Source of the DNA: Hyalangium ruber
Lineage (GTDB): Bacteria > Myxococcota > Myxococcia > Myxococcales > Myxococcaceae
DNA: 64,000 bases
Assembly: GCF_034259325.1 (NCBI RefSeq)
Contig: NZ_JAXIVS010000003.1
Location: 434,001-498,000, forward strand
Direction of reading: 5' to 3'
Shown: positions 28,132 to 37,132 of the stretch, piece after piece
Numbering within the stretch: position 1 is the first letter of the stretch
Layout of the letters: each line of letters starts with the position of its first letter
Position numbers and translations under genes: made by a program
Notes under the pieces: model-generated
What the model was told of the DNA's origin: nothing
What the model saw: only the letters and a program-made list of their open reading frames with translations
Database searches by the model: none

Positions 28132-29661
28132 TCAGCCCTGCGCCGGCTCCGAGGAGAGCACCAGGTCGCCCTTCTCGAGGAACTCGCGCTCCGGGAACGC
28201 CTTGTAGAGGTCGTCCAGCATGGCGTCGAGGTCCGGGTAGCGCTGCTCCTTCTTGTCCTGCGTCATCTTGTCGAAGATGGAGTCCAGCCCCGCGGGCGCC
28301 TCGGCGTTCACCTCCGAGGGCAGCGGCGAGCGCCGGCCCGGAATCTGCCCGGTCAGCATCTCGTAGAGCAGGATGCCCAGGCCGTACACGTCCGCCGCCG
28401 GGCCCACTTCCTTGGCGCGGTTGATCAGCTCCGGGGCCATGTAGACCATGCCGCCGGTGCCCATGAAGAGCTGCGGCATGCCCTTGGTCGCATCCACCTC
28501 GATGACGCGCCCCAGGCCGAAGTCACCCAGCTTGGCGTTGCCGCAGGCGTCGAAGAGCACGTTCTCCGGCTTGAGGTTGTGGTGCGTGAGCCCCGCTGCG
28601 TGCGCCGCGCGCAGGCCGTACGCCAGCTGCAGGAAGCAGCGCAGCGCCACGTTCACCGGCACGCCCTTGCCACCGCTGGCCTCCAACCGCTCCTTGAGGT
28701 TGCCGCGCAGCAGCTCCACCACGAAGTAGGGCCGCGCCGAGTCCACGTTCTGGTCGATGATCTGCGCAATGGACGGGTGGCGCACCTGCGCCTGCGCGCA
28801 CAGCTCCTTCTTCAGCCGCTTGAGCACCTCACCGCGCTGCAGGAAGGAGAAGTAGCCGAAGATGTCCTTCAGCTCCTTGATGGAGATGTCCAGCCCGAGC
28901 GCGTTGAAGCGCCCCTTGAACACGGTGCCGAGCGGTCCGGTGCCGATGGGATCGAACTTCTGGTAGCGCATGTCCAGGTCGGCGCCCTTGGGAGCGGCGA
29001 CCGACGAGGCGACGGAGGCGGCGGGAGGAGGCATGGAGGAAGAAGCAGCGACAGGCGGGGTGATGGTGGGCAGCGGAGCGGCGAAGGGCAGCGACTCCCT
29101 CCGAGGCTCGGGCGGCGGCGTATCCCCACGAGACGCGCTCATGGGAGCCACGGACGGCAGCGGCGGGATGATCGGCTCCACCGACGGCAGCCCCGTGCGC
29201 GACGCCTTGGCCGGAGGCAGCGGCACCGCCGGAGGCAGCGGCGGCGGCGCGGCGGGCCGCAGCACCTCCGACTCGTCCAGCGTCAGCTCGGGCGGAGGGG
29301 GCGGCAGCATCATGCCCAGGTCCTCTCCCATCACGGCCTGGGTGGACTCGTCCGCGCCGAGGATCTGATCGGCGAAGAACTCGCCGACCTCGGCGGAGAA
29401 GCGGTCCATCAACTCCCCGACGACGACGCGCTCGCCCTGGTCGGTGAGCCGCAGCTGCGCCTCCCGGTCCATGGCGATGTAGTGGTACTTGCGCAGGAAG
29501 AAGAAGTAGCTGTCGAACTCGAGTGAGACGGACGGTTCGAGCGCGGCCTTCACATCGGCCAGCTTGTTCGAACGTCCCAGGCGCGTGTTCTCCCTCAGGT
29601 TGCTGAGGATGAACAGCGCCTCGCCACTCACGGTATCGCGGCTGATGGCGGGCTTGAGCAT
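28132..29661 (-). CDS. Serine/threonine kinase-like protein, probable pseudokinase (HHN for HRD)
   Basis: 509 residues. N-terminal 1-105 is a winged-helix-like helical domain (DTVSGEALFILSNLRENTRLGRS). Residues 115-228 are a Pro-rich linker. Residues 235-490 form a Hanks-type kinase fold: glycine loop GTGPLGTVF (240-248), ATP Lys262 in ISIKELK, DFG at 380-382, APE as MAPEL (408-412). The catalytic loop reads THHNLKPEN, so the HRD aspartate is Asn362. Loss of this base normally abolishes phosphotransfer, while Lys262 and DFG suggest ATP binding is kept. It is read right after the response regulator upstream (37 bases apart), so the two probably act together as an allosteric signalling pair. 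Confidence 0.88.
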   Translation of the reverse strand: MLKPAISRDTVSGEALFILSNLRENTRLGRSNKLADVKAALEPSVSLEFDSYFFFLRKYHYIAMDREAQLRLTDQGERVVVGELMDRFSAEVGEFFADQILGADESTQAVMGEDLGMMLPPPPPELTLDESEVLRPAAPPPLPPAVPLPPAKASRTGLPSVEPIIPPLPSVAPMSASRGDTPPPEPRRESLPFAAPLPTITPPVAASSSMPPPAASVASSVAAPKGADLDMRYQKFDPIGTGPLGTVFKGRFNALGLDISIKELKDIFGYFSFLQRGEVLKRLKKELCAQAQVRHPSIAQIIDQNVDSARPYFVVELLRGNLKERLEASGGKGVPVNVALRCFLQLAYGLRAAHAAGLTHHNLKPENVLFDACGNAKLGDFGLGRVIEVDATKGMPQLFMGTGGMVYMAPELINRAKEVGPAADVYGLGILLYEMLTGQIPGRRSPLPSEVNAEAPAGLDSIFDKMTQDKKEQRYPDLDAMLDDLYKAFPEREFLEKGDLVLSSEPAQG

Positions 29662-29698
29662 GGGTGGCGCGACTCTATGTCGGCCACACGCTCCAGGG

Positions 29699-30163
29699 CT
29701 ACTTCCCGATGTGCAGGAGTTGCTTGACCGTCTCCAGCACTTCCACGAAGCGCACCGGCTTGCGCAGGTAGATGTCCACCCCCAGTTGCATCGCCCGGTC
29801 CTGCGCCTCCTTGCCTCCGGCGGAGATGGCGATGATGGGGATGTTGCGCAGCGCCTCCTCCTCGCGGATGCGCTCCACCAGGGCGAACCCGTCCATCACC
29901 GGCATGTACAGGTCCGTCATGACGAGGCTGAAGCGCTGCTCGTGCAGGAGGATCAGCGCGTGGTGCCCGTCCGGCGCGAAGTGCACCTCCAGGGGAACCT
30001 TGCCCGCCAGCTCTCCGCTGGCCAGCTTCTTCAGGACGTAGGCGTACATCTCGATGATGTGCGGGTTGTCCTCGACGATGAGCACACGGTAGCCCTCGGG
30101 ATTGACGCCCGACGGGAGCTGCGCGCCGCTTTGAGGTCCTGCCGCACTCAAGATGTCACCCAA
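29699..30163 (-). CDS. Single-domain response regulator (CheY-like receiver)
   Basis: About 154 residues from a TTG at 30163; the start is uncertain, since the frame is open to a GTG at 30337, but that extension is low in coding character. Receiver features: YRVLIVEDN, phospho-acceptor Asp84 in VMTDLYMPVMDG, switch Ser in AISAGG, and Lys in YLRKPVRF. There is no output domain. It is followed by the kinase-like gene in what looks like a two-gene operon. Its kinase is not in the vicinity. Confidence 0.85.
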   Translation of the reverse strand: MGDILSAAGPQSGAQLPSGVNPEGYRVLIVEDNPHIIEMYAYVLKKLASGELAGKVPLEVHFAPDGHHALILLHEQRFSLVMTDLYMPVMDGFALVERIREEEALRNIPIIAISAGGKEAQDRAMQLGVDIYLRKPVRFVEVLETVKQLLHIGK

Positions 30164-30455
30164 TCGCGCCAGTGCTGCTCGGGCCCTTCGCCCGGTCCAA
30201 CCCCCAGCGCCTCCCAACCCGCCGGCCGAAGCCGGATCCTGAAAGACTGATCGCCCGACTTCTACCGGATCCCGAGGTCTCGGAAAAGAAAGTGCCAACA
30301 CCGCCCTACACGGACCGTGAATGCTCGCCCGGTCCACGGCCCCAGGATGCCCCCTGATCCATCCACCTGTAAGCAGCGGCCGCCCCCAACCATAACAAGG
30401 GCTTGAAATCGCTCGGAAATTCGCTCATGGCCGTCCCGAGGAAGTTCGAGGGTTT
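30164..30455. other. Divergent intergenic region before nuoE
   Basis: 292 bases between the response regulator and nuoE, clearly less GC-rich than the genes around it. No gene or RNA is evident. TTGACA at 30459-30464, followed 17 bases later by ATACGA, could be a promoter; if so, the nuoE start would be the later ATG at 30498. Confidence 0.4.
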
Positions 30456-30986
30456 ATGTTGACAACGCAGCCATCTGAGCAATACGAAGCGCCCGCCATG
30501 GCGGAGCCCCTGTTCACCCCTGAAGAGCAGAAGAAATTCGACGCGGGGATCGCGGAGATCATCTCCCACTACCCGTCAGACCGGAAAAGCGCCGGGATGC
30601 TGCCCGCGCTGCGGCTGCTGCAGGACTTGAAGGGCTGGCTGCCGCCCGACGGCATGCGCCTGGTGGCCAAGCACCTGGAAGTGACGCCCGAGCGCGCCTA
30701 CGAGGTGGCCAGCTTCTATGTGATGTACCACCTGAAGAAGCCGGGCAAGTACACCATCGACGTGTGTACCAACCTCTCGTGCGCGCTGTGGGGCGCCGAG
30801 AAGATGCTCGCCTACCTGGAGGAGAAGCTGGGGCTGACGGCGGGCGAGGCCAACGAGAAGTTCACCCTGCGAGAGACCGAGTGCCTGGCCTCGTGCGGCA
30901 CCGCGCCCTGCTTGCAGGTGAATGAAGAGCACCACGAGAACCTGACGAAGGCGAAGCTGGACGCGCTGCTCGCCAAGCTCACCTGA
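30456..30986 (+). CDS. nuoE: NADH-quinone oxidoreductase subunit E
   Basis: 176 residues, the 24-kDa [2Fe-2S] subunit of complex I. Ligand cysteines are visible as CTNLSC and CLASC (C-x4-C ... C-x3-C), followed by GTAPCLQVN. The HYPSDRKSAGMLPALRLLQDLKGWL and TPERAYEVASFYVMY blocks are family marks. Two starts are possible: ATG 30456 with GAGGG just upstream, or ATG 30498 (MAEPLFTPEEQ). First gene of nuoEFJKLMN; nuoF starts 32 bases on. Confidence 0.96.
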   Translation: MLTTQPSEQYEAPAMAEPLFTPEEQKKFDAGIAEIISHYPSDRKSAGMLPALRLLQDLKGWLPPDGMRLVAKHLEVTPERAYEVASFYVMYHLKKPGKYTIDVCTNLSCALWGAEKMLAYLEEKLGLTAGEANEKFTLRETECLASCGTAPCLQVNEEHHENLTKAKLDALLAKLT

Positions 30987-31017
30987 TCGGCCCCCTTCGC
31001 AAGGAACCTGACCGCAC

Positions 31018-32355
31018 ATGGCGTCTACCACGGCCTTTGAACCGATCATTTCCGGCGCCTGGGGCAAGCCCCAGTCCTGGACGTTGGACAGCTACCGCAA
31101 GCGTGGCGGGTACGAGGCGCTGAAGAAGGCGCTGGAGATGGCGCCCGCGGCGATCATCGACGAGGTGAAGAAGTCCAACCTGCGCGGTCGCGGCGGCGCG
31201 GGCTTCCCCACCGGCCTGAAGTGGAGCTTCGTCCCCAAGGACAGCCCCAAGCCGAAGTACCTCGCCGTCAACGCGGACGAGTCCGAGCCGGGCACCTTCA
31301 AGGACCGCTACATCCTCGAGCTCGACCCGCACATGATGCTGGAGGGCATCGCCATCGCGGCCTACGCGCTGGGCGTGCACACCTGCTACGTGTACATCCG
31401 CGGGGAGTTCAAGTTCCCGGCCGAGCGCTGCCAGGCCGCCATCGACGAGGCCTACAAGGCGGGCATCTTCGGCAAGACGGTGCTGGGCAAGGACTTCCAG
31501 CTCGACTGCTACGTGGTGCGCGGCGCGGGCGCGTACATCTGCGGCGAGGAGACGGCGCTGCTCGAGAGCCTGGAGGGCAAGAAGGGCTGGCCCCGGCTCA
31601 AGCCGCCGTTCCCCGCGGTGGTGGGCCTGTTCGGCTGCCCCACGGTGGTCAACAACGTGGAGACGCTGGCCAGCGTGCCGCACGTCTTCTCGCGCGGCTC
31701 GGACTGGTACGCCAAGCTGGGCACCGACAAGTCGGGCGGCACCCGCCTGGTGTGCCTGTCGGGCACGGTGAAGCGCCCCGGCGTGTACGAAGTCGACATG
31801 TTCACCACGCTGTCGGACCTCATCTTCAACCCCAAGTACGGCCAGGGCATGCCCGAGGGCCGCAAGGTGAAGGCCGTCATCCCCGGCGGCTCCTCGGCCC
31901 CGGTGCTGGGCGCGGACGAGCTCGACGTGGCGATGGAGTTCGAGGCGCTCAAGGTGAAGCAGACGATGGCCGGCTCCGGCGGCGTCATCGTCATGGACGA
32001 CAGCTCCTGCATGGTGCGCTGCCTGTGGCGCGTGGCGCGCTTCTACGCCGAGGAGTCGTGCGGCCAGTGCACCCCGTGCCGCGAGGGCACGCCGTGGCAG
32101 ACGCGCCTCTTGCGCAAGATCGAAGAGGGCCGCGGGGAGATGAGCGATCTGGAGATGCTCAGCCACGTGGCGGCCTCCATCGCGCCCTACCCTCCCATCG
32201 GCCTGGGCAACACCATCTGCGCGCTGGGTGACGCGGCGGCGCTGCCCACGCACTCGTTCCTCATGCGGTTCCGCGCCGAGTTCGAGGCGCACATCCACGA
32301 GAAGCGCTGCCCGTTCGGCGACAAGCCCTGGGGTGCGTTCGGAGACTGGTCTTGA
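31018..32355 (+). CDS. nuoF: NADH-quinone oxidoreductase subunit F
   Basis: 445 residues. NADH- and FMN-binding subunit carrying the N3 [4Fe-4S] cluster. NADH site LRGRGGAGFPTGLKW; FMN site region NADESEPGTFKDR and AYICGEETALLESLEGKKG; N3 ligands in ESCGQCTPCREGT plus a distal Cys in GNTICALGD. Full length. Its stop overlaps the nuoJ start by four bases (TTGA), so the nuoG, nuoH and nuoI genes usual between F and J are absent here. Confidence 0.97.
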   Translation: MASTTAFEPIISGAWGKPQSWTLDSYRKRGGYEALKKALEMAPAAIIDEVKKSNLRGRGGAGFPTGLKWSFVPKDSPKPKYLAVNADESEPGTFKDRYILELDPHMMLEGIAIAAYALGVHTCYVYIRGEFKFPAERCQAAIDEAYKAGIFGKTVLGKDFQLDCYVVRGAGAYICGEETALLESLEGKKGWPRLKPPFPAVVGLFGCPTVVNNVETLASVPHVFSRGSDWYAKLGTDKSGGTRLVCLSGTVKRPGVYEVDMFTTLSDLIFNPKYGQGMPEGRKVKAVIPGGSSAPVLGADELDVAMEFEALKVKQTMAGSGGVIVMDDSSCMVRCLWRVARFYAEESCGQCTPCREGTPWQTRLLRKIEEGRGEMSDLEMLSHVAASIAPYPPIGLGNTICALGDAAALPTHSFLMRFRAEFEAHIHEKRCPFGDKPWGAFGDWS

Positions 32356-32858
32356 ACATCGAACAGGTGCTGTTCGGAGCCTTCGCGTTCCTGACGCTGC
32401 TGTCGGCCGCCCTGGTCATCTTCGCCAAGAGCCCGGTCAGCGCGGCCATGGCCCTGGTGTCCACCTTCTTCTTCCTGGCCGGCATCTACGTGCTCCTGTG
32501 GGCGCACACGGTGGCGGCGCTCCAGGTGCTCGTCTACGCGGGCGCCATCATGGTGCTCTTCCTCTTCGTCATCATGCTGCTGAACCTGGGAGAGGAAGCC
32601 CCAGGGCCACGGCTGACGCTGGGGCGCATCGCGGGCGGCGCGGCGGCCACGGGCCTGCTGGTGGTGCTGTCGATGGCGATCGCCAAGGTGCCCAACCGGG
32701 TGACCACGCTGTCGGAGAGCGCGGCCCACGAGTTCGGAACGATGAAGACGATCGGCACGGCCATCTTCACCCAGTGGCTGCTGCCCTTCGAGGCCGTGAG
32801 CTTGCTGCTCCTGGTGGCGATGGTGGGCGCGGTGGTCGTCGCCAAGTCGAGGATCTAA
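32352..32858 (+). CDS. nuoJ: NADH-quinone oxidoreductase subunit J
   Basis: 168 residues from TTG 32352. Five hydrophobic segments of the membrane arm subunit J, including the strongly conserved AALQVLVYAGAIMVLFLFVIMLLNL helix region, whose pi-bulge helps couple quinone reduction to proton pumping. The non-ATG start overlapping nuoF suggests translational coupling. nuoK follows after 4 bases. Confidence 0.94.
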   Translation: MNIEQVLFGAFAFLTLLSAALVIFAKSPVSAAMALVSTFFFLAGIYVLLWAHTVAALQVLVYAGAIMVLFLFVIMLLNLGEEAPGPRLTLGRIAGGAAATGLLVVLSMAIAKVPNRVTTLSESAAHEFGTMKTIGTAIFTQWLLPFEAVSLLLLVAMVGAVVVAKSRI

Positions 32859-32862
32859 GGCC

Positions 32863-33165
32863 ATGGTTCCCATCAACTACTATCTGTTTCTGGCCGCGGC
32901 CTTGTTCTGCCTGGGCATGTTCGGCGTGCTGGTGCGCCGCAACGCGCTCATCGTGTTCATGTGCGTGGAGCTGATGCTCAACGCGGCGAACCTGACCTTC
33001 CTGGCCTTCGCGCGCATGCGCGGAGACAGCATCGGCCACGTGTCGGCCTTCTTCGTCATCGCGGTGGCAGCGGCGGAGGCGTCCATCGGACTGGCCATCG
33101 TCATCGCCGTGTTCCGCAGCCGAGGCAGCGTCAACATCGAAGACATCAAGACGATGAAGCACTGA
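32863..33165 (+). CDS. nuoK: NADH-quinone oxidoreductase subunit K
   Basis: 100 residues, three transmembrane helices (YLFLAAALFCLGMFGVLV, NALIVFMCVELMLNAANLTFLAF, ASIGLAIVIAVFR). The two conserved membrane glutamates of the family are in FMCVELML and AAEASIG, parts of the proton path between J and N. Typical length. Tightly packed between nuoJ and nuoL. Confidence 0.96.
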   Translation: MVPINYYLFLAAALFCLGMFGVLVRRNALIVFMCVELMLNAANLTFLAFARMRGDSIGHVSAFFVIAVAAAEASIGLAIVIAVFRSRGSVNIEDIKTMKH

Positions 33166-33196
33166 CGCGGTCCTCCACCCCCCGAGAGCCCTCGCA

Positions 33197-35395
33197 ATGG
33201 ACCTCTTTAACTTCCAGACCGCCCCCATCCACCCGGATGTGTTGGAGCAGTCACTGTGGATGATCATCGCGCTGCCCGTCCTGGGCGCCTTCGTGTGTGG
33301 CGTGTTCGGCCGGATGATGGGCCGCGCCAACGTCCACCTCGTGGCCTGCTCGGCGGTGGCCGGCTCGTTCGTGCTGTCGGTGCTGGCCTTCTGGGCCACC
33401 AGCCACATGGTGGCCTCCGGCACCCCCATCACCGTGCCGAACACCTTCGGCGGCGCCGCCACCCGCTACGCCCTGTCGCAGGATTTGGGCACGTGGTTCG
33501 CCGCGGGTGACTTCCGGGTGAACTTCGGCTTCCTGGTGGACCACCTGTCCGGCACGCTCCTGCTGGTGATTACGGGCGTGGGCTTCCTCATCCACCTGTA
33601 CTCCACCAGCTACATGGAGCACGACGAGGGCTACTGGCGCTACTTCGCGTACCTGAACCTCTTCGTCGCGATGATGCTGACGCTGGTGATGGCCGACAAC
33701 CTCGTGCTCCTGTTCGTCGGCTGGGAGGGCGTGGGCATGGCCAGCTACCTGCTCATCGGCTTCTGGTACACGGACTCGGCCAAGGCGTGGGCCGGGCGCA
33801 AAGCCTTCATCACCAACCGCATCGGCGACTTCGCCTTCCTCATCGCCTCGTTCCTCATCGTCCTCATGGTGGGCGCCTACAACCGCCAGGCCAGCGACGC
33901 GGACTTCCGCGCGGCCGGCACCAACCAGGCGCAGTACACCTCGGCGCTGCAGCAGCGCGGCCCCCTCACCTTCCAGGGCCTGGAGCGCTTCGCCCAGGCG
34001 CTGCCGGACGGCAACGGCGAGGTGAAGCTCGACACGCCCATCAGCTCCGGTCCGCTCGAGGGCCGCACCTACGGCGGCATGCTGACGGTGGCGATGCTGC
34101 TGTTCCTGCTGGGCGCGGCGGGAAAGAGCGCGCAGCTGCCGCTGTACGTGTGGCTGCCGGACGCCATGGCCGGCCCGACGCCGGTCTCCGCCCTCATCCA
34201 CGCGGCGACGATGGTGACCGCCGGCATCTACCTGTTCTGCCGCATGAGCTACCTGCTGGTCATGAGCCCCACGGCCATGGCGGCGGTGGCCATCGTCGGC
34301 GCGGCCACCTCGCTGTTGGCCGCCCTCATCGCCTTCGCGCAGGACGACATCAAGAAGGTGCTGGCCTACTCCACGGTGTCCCAGCTGGGCATCATGTTCA
34401 TGGGCGTGGGCATGGGCATCTTCTGGGCGGCCGCGCTGCACCTGGTCACCCACGCCTTCTTCAAGGCCTGTCTGTTCCTCGGCGCCGGTAGCGTGATGCA
34501 CGGCAACGGGGACGAGACGGACATCAAGAAGCTGGGCGGCCTGTGGCGCCACATGAAGTGGACGTGGGTCACCTTCGCCATCGCCACGGCGGCCATCACC
34601 GGCATCATCCCGCTGTCGGGCTTCTTCTCGAAGGACGCCATCTTCCACGGCGTCCACCACAACCACCTGCACGGGCTGGAGTGGGTGTCCGGCTTCCTCT
34701 ACTACGTGGGCCTGCTCATCGCCCTGTGCACCGCCTTCTACATGACGCGCCTGTACGTGCTGACGTTCCACGGCAAGCGCTCGGCCGAGGCGAAGGTGAC
34801 CGAGGACCACGTCCACGAGAGCGCCTGGCCGATGACGCTGCCGCTCGTCGTCCTGGCGGTGCTCAGCGTGGTGGCCCTGGTGTACGCGCTGCCGCTGCTG
34901 CGTCCCCGCGTGGACCAACCGCTGATGGAGAACTTCCTCAGCCCGGTGTTCGACACCGCGCGTGGCATCGCGAAGTCCACGGAGCTGGTGGTGCTGGATA
35001 CCAGCCGGCCCACCCTGGTGGACTACCTCATCGCCTGGGCCGTGGCGGCCACGGGCGGCGCACTTGCCTACTTCCTCTACATGAAGGTCTTCCCGGCCCG
35101 GGCGGGTCAGCCGGAGCCCGCGGCCCTGCGCGCGGTGCGCCGCGTGGCGCTCAACAAGTTCTACGTGGATGAGGTGTACGAGTTCCTCATCATCCGCCCG
35201 GTGAAGATGGTCAGCTTCGTGCTCTTCCGCGTGGTGGACGCGCTGCTCATCGACACGGTGCTGGTGCGAGGCACGGCGTGGGTGACTGCCCGGGTGGGCA
35301 GTGCGCTGCGCTATGTGCAGACGGGCGATGCGCAGGCCTACGCCGCCGTCATGGCGCTGGCCCTGCTGGGCGGCTTGCTCTACGTGATTTTCTAA
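33197..35395 (+). CDS. nuoL: NADH-quinone oxidoreductase subunit L
   Basis: 732 residues, a Mrp-antiporter-type proton-pumping subunit at the far end of the membrane arm, with about 16 helices. Motifs: VGWEGVGMASYLLIGFWY with the key Glu, GKSAQLPLYVWLPDAMAGPTPVSALIHAATMVTAG with the essential Lys and His, and KKVLAYSTVSQLGIMFMGVG. The C-terminal lateral helix region and last TM (AVMALALLGGLLYVIF) are present. There is a longish loop at about 230-290. Confidence 0.97.
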   Translation: MDLFNFQTAPIHPDVLEQSLWMIIALPVLGAFVCGVFGRMMGRANVHLVACSAVAGSFVLSVLAFWATSHMVASGTPITVPNTFGGAATRYALSQDLGTWFAAGDFRVNFGFLVDHLSGTLLLVITGVGFLIHLYSTSYMEHDEGYWRYFAYLNLFVAMMLTLVMADNLVLLFVGWEGVGMASYLLIGFWYTDSAKAWAGRKAFITNRIGDFAFLIASFLIVLMVGAYNRQASDADFRAAGTNQAQYTSALQQRGPLTFQGLERFAQALPDGNGEVKLDTPISSGPLEGRTYGGMLTVAMLLFLLGAAGKSAQLPLYVWLPDAMAGPTPVSALIHAATMVTAGIYLFCRMSYLLVMSPTAMAAVAIVGAATSLLAALIAFAQDDIKKVLAYSTVSQLGIMFMGVGMGIFWAAALHLVTHAFFKACLFLGAGSVMHGNGDETDIKKLGGLWRHMKWTWVTFAIATAAITGIIPLSGFFSKDAIFHGVHHNHLHGLEWVSGFLYYVGLLIALCTAFYMTRLYVLTFHGKRSAEAKVTEDHVHESAWPMTLPLVVLAVLSVVALVYALPLLRPRVDQPLMENFLSPVFDTARGIAKSTELVVLDTSRPTLVDYLIAWAVAATGGALAYFLYMKVFPARAGQPEPAALRAVRRVALNKFYVDEVYEFLIIRPVKMVSFVLFRVVDALLIDTVLVRGTAWVTARVGSALRYVQTGDAQAYAAVMALALLGGLLYVIF

Positions 35396-35404
35396 GGTGC
35401 TCTC

Positions 35405-37117
35405 ATGGGTTTCTTCGACACCCACCTGCTCAACATCGTCGTCTTCCTGCCGCTCATCTTCGCGGCGCTGGTCGTGCTCCTGCCGGCCAGCGAGTCCGGG
35501 CAGATTCGCACCATCACGCTCATCGGCATGCTGGTGGATCTGGTCTTCGGCGTCTGGGCCTACGCGCGCTACGTGCCCGGCGGCGCGGAGTTCCAGATGG
35601 AGTACCGCGTCCCCTGGTTCACCGAGTTCGGCCTGAGCTACCACATCGGCGCGGACGGGCTGGCCGTCAGCCTCATCCTGCTCACGGTGTTCCTCGGCCC
35701 GCTGGTGGTGATGGCCTCCACCACGTACATCTCCCACCGCATCAAGGAGTTCCACCTGGCGCTGCTCGTCCTGCAGACGACCATGCTGGGAGCCCTGGTG
35801 TCGCTGGACGTGCTGCTCTTCTACGTCTTCTTCGAGGCGATGCTCATCCCCATGTACCTGATGGTCGGCGTGTGGGGTGCCGAGGATCGCCAGATGGCCG
35901 CGGTGAAGTTCTTCCTCTACACCCTGGCCGGCTCGCTGCTGATGCTGGTGGCCATCGTCGCCCTGTACTTCCTCAGCGGCCCGAGCGGCAGCCGCTCGTT
36001 CGACTACGCCTCCATCTACAACACGCTGCTGAGCGCCAACCAGCAGGTGGCCCAATGCACCGCGGCCGGTGACGGCGGGTGCGCGAACCTGAGCGGCCTG
36101 GCCAGGACGCTGCACACCTGGGGCCCCATCATGTTCGCCGCCTTCGCCCTGGCCTTCGCCATCAAGGTGCCGATGTGGCCGGTGCATACGTGGTTGCCCG
36201 ACGCGCACGTGCAGGCGCCGGTGGCCGGCTCCATGATTCTGGCCGGCGTCATGCTGAAGATGGGCACCTTCGGCTTCTGGCGCTTCGCGATTCCCTTCTT
36301 CCCCGCCGCCGCCGAGCAGGCCCGCCCCATCCTGGCGACGCTGTCGGTGATTGGCATCGTCTACGGCGCGCTGATGTGCCTGGCGCAGCGGGACATCAAG
36401 AAGCTCATCGCCTACTCCTCCGTGAGCCACCTGGGCTACTGCATGCTGGGCATGCTGGCGGTCACCGCCGAGGGCGCCACGGGCAGCGCCTACCAGATGC
36501 TCAACCACGGCGTGTCCACGGGCGCGCTGTTCCTCCTGTTCGGCATCCTCTACGAGCGGCGCCACACCCGCCTCATGGCCGACTACGGCGGCATCGCCAA
36601 GGTGATGCCGGTGTTCACCGCCTCCTTCCTCATCATCACCTTCTCCTCGGTGGCGGTGCCGGGCACCAACGGCTTCGTCGGTGAGTTCCTGGTGCTCTTG
36701 GGCACCTTCAAGAGCAACCTGGGCCTCGTGTTCGGCGTGCTGGCGGCCGTGGGCGTCATCCTCGGCGCGGCCTACATGCTGTGGATGGTGCAGAAGGTGT
36801 TCTTCGGCACCATCACCCACCGGGAGAATCAGTTCCTGCCGGACATGAACCTGCGCGAGTTCGTCACCGTGGCGCCCTTCCTGGCGCTGGTGCTGGTGAT
36901 GGGCCTGCAGCCGCAGCCGTTCCTGGACCGCATCGCCCCCTCCACGGACCGCTTCATCGCCCGCGCCAGCGTGGGCAACCCCACCGCCACCCCGGACGCG
37001 GCCATGCTCCGGGTGGAGGTCCAGCCGCTGCCCACCGAGACGGCGGCCGCGCCTTCCCGCCTCCCCAGCCCGCTCGCCGCCGCGCCAGCGGTCGCCCCCT
37101 CGCCGTCCCGGCCGTAA
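35405..37117 (+). CDS. nuoM: NADH-quinone oxidoreductase subunit M
   Basis: 570 residues, second antiporter-like subunit. Key features: FFEAMLIPMYLMVGVWG (Glu of the proton site), KVPMWPVHTWLPDAHVQAPVAGSMILAGVMLKMGTFG (Lys, His) and KKLIAYSSVSHLGYCMLG. The last 45 residues are a Pro/Ala-rich tail (PTETAAAPSRLPSPLAAAPA) not usual in NuoM, probably lineage-specific. Nine bases after nuoL. Confidence 0.97.
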   Translation: MGFFDTHLLNIVVFLPLIFAALVVLLPASESGQIRTITLIGMLVDLVFGVWAYARYVPGGAEFQMEYRVPWFTEFGLSYHIGADGLAVSLILLTVFLGPLVVMASTTYISHRIKEFHLALLVLQTTMLGALVSLDVLLFYVFFEAMLIPMYLMVGVWGAEDRQMAAVKFFLYTLAGSLLMLVAIVALYFLSGPSGSRSFDYASIYNTLLSANQQVAQCTAAGDGGCANLSGLARTLHTWGPIMFAAFALAFAIKVPMWPVHTWLPDAHVQAPVAGSMILAGVMLKMGTFGFWRFAIPFFPAAAEQARPILATLSVIGIVYGALMCLAQRDIKKLIAYSSVSHLGYCMLGMLAVTAEGATGSAYQMLNHGVSTGALFLLFGILYERRHTRLMADYGGIAKVMPVFTASFLIITFSSVAVPGTNGFVGEFLVLLGTFKSNLGLVFGVLAAVGVILGAAYMLWMVQKVFFGTITHRENQFLPDMNLREFVTVAPFLALVLVMGLQPQPFLDRIAPSTDRFIARASVGNPTATPDAAMLRVEVQPLPTETAAAPSRLPSPLAAAPAVAPSPSRP

Positions 37118-37132
37118 GGGTCCCTTCGCGCC

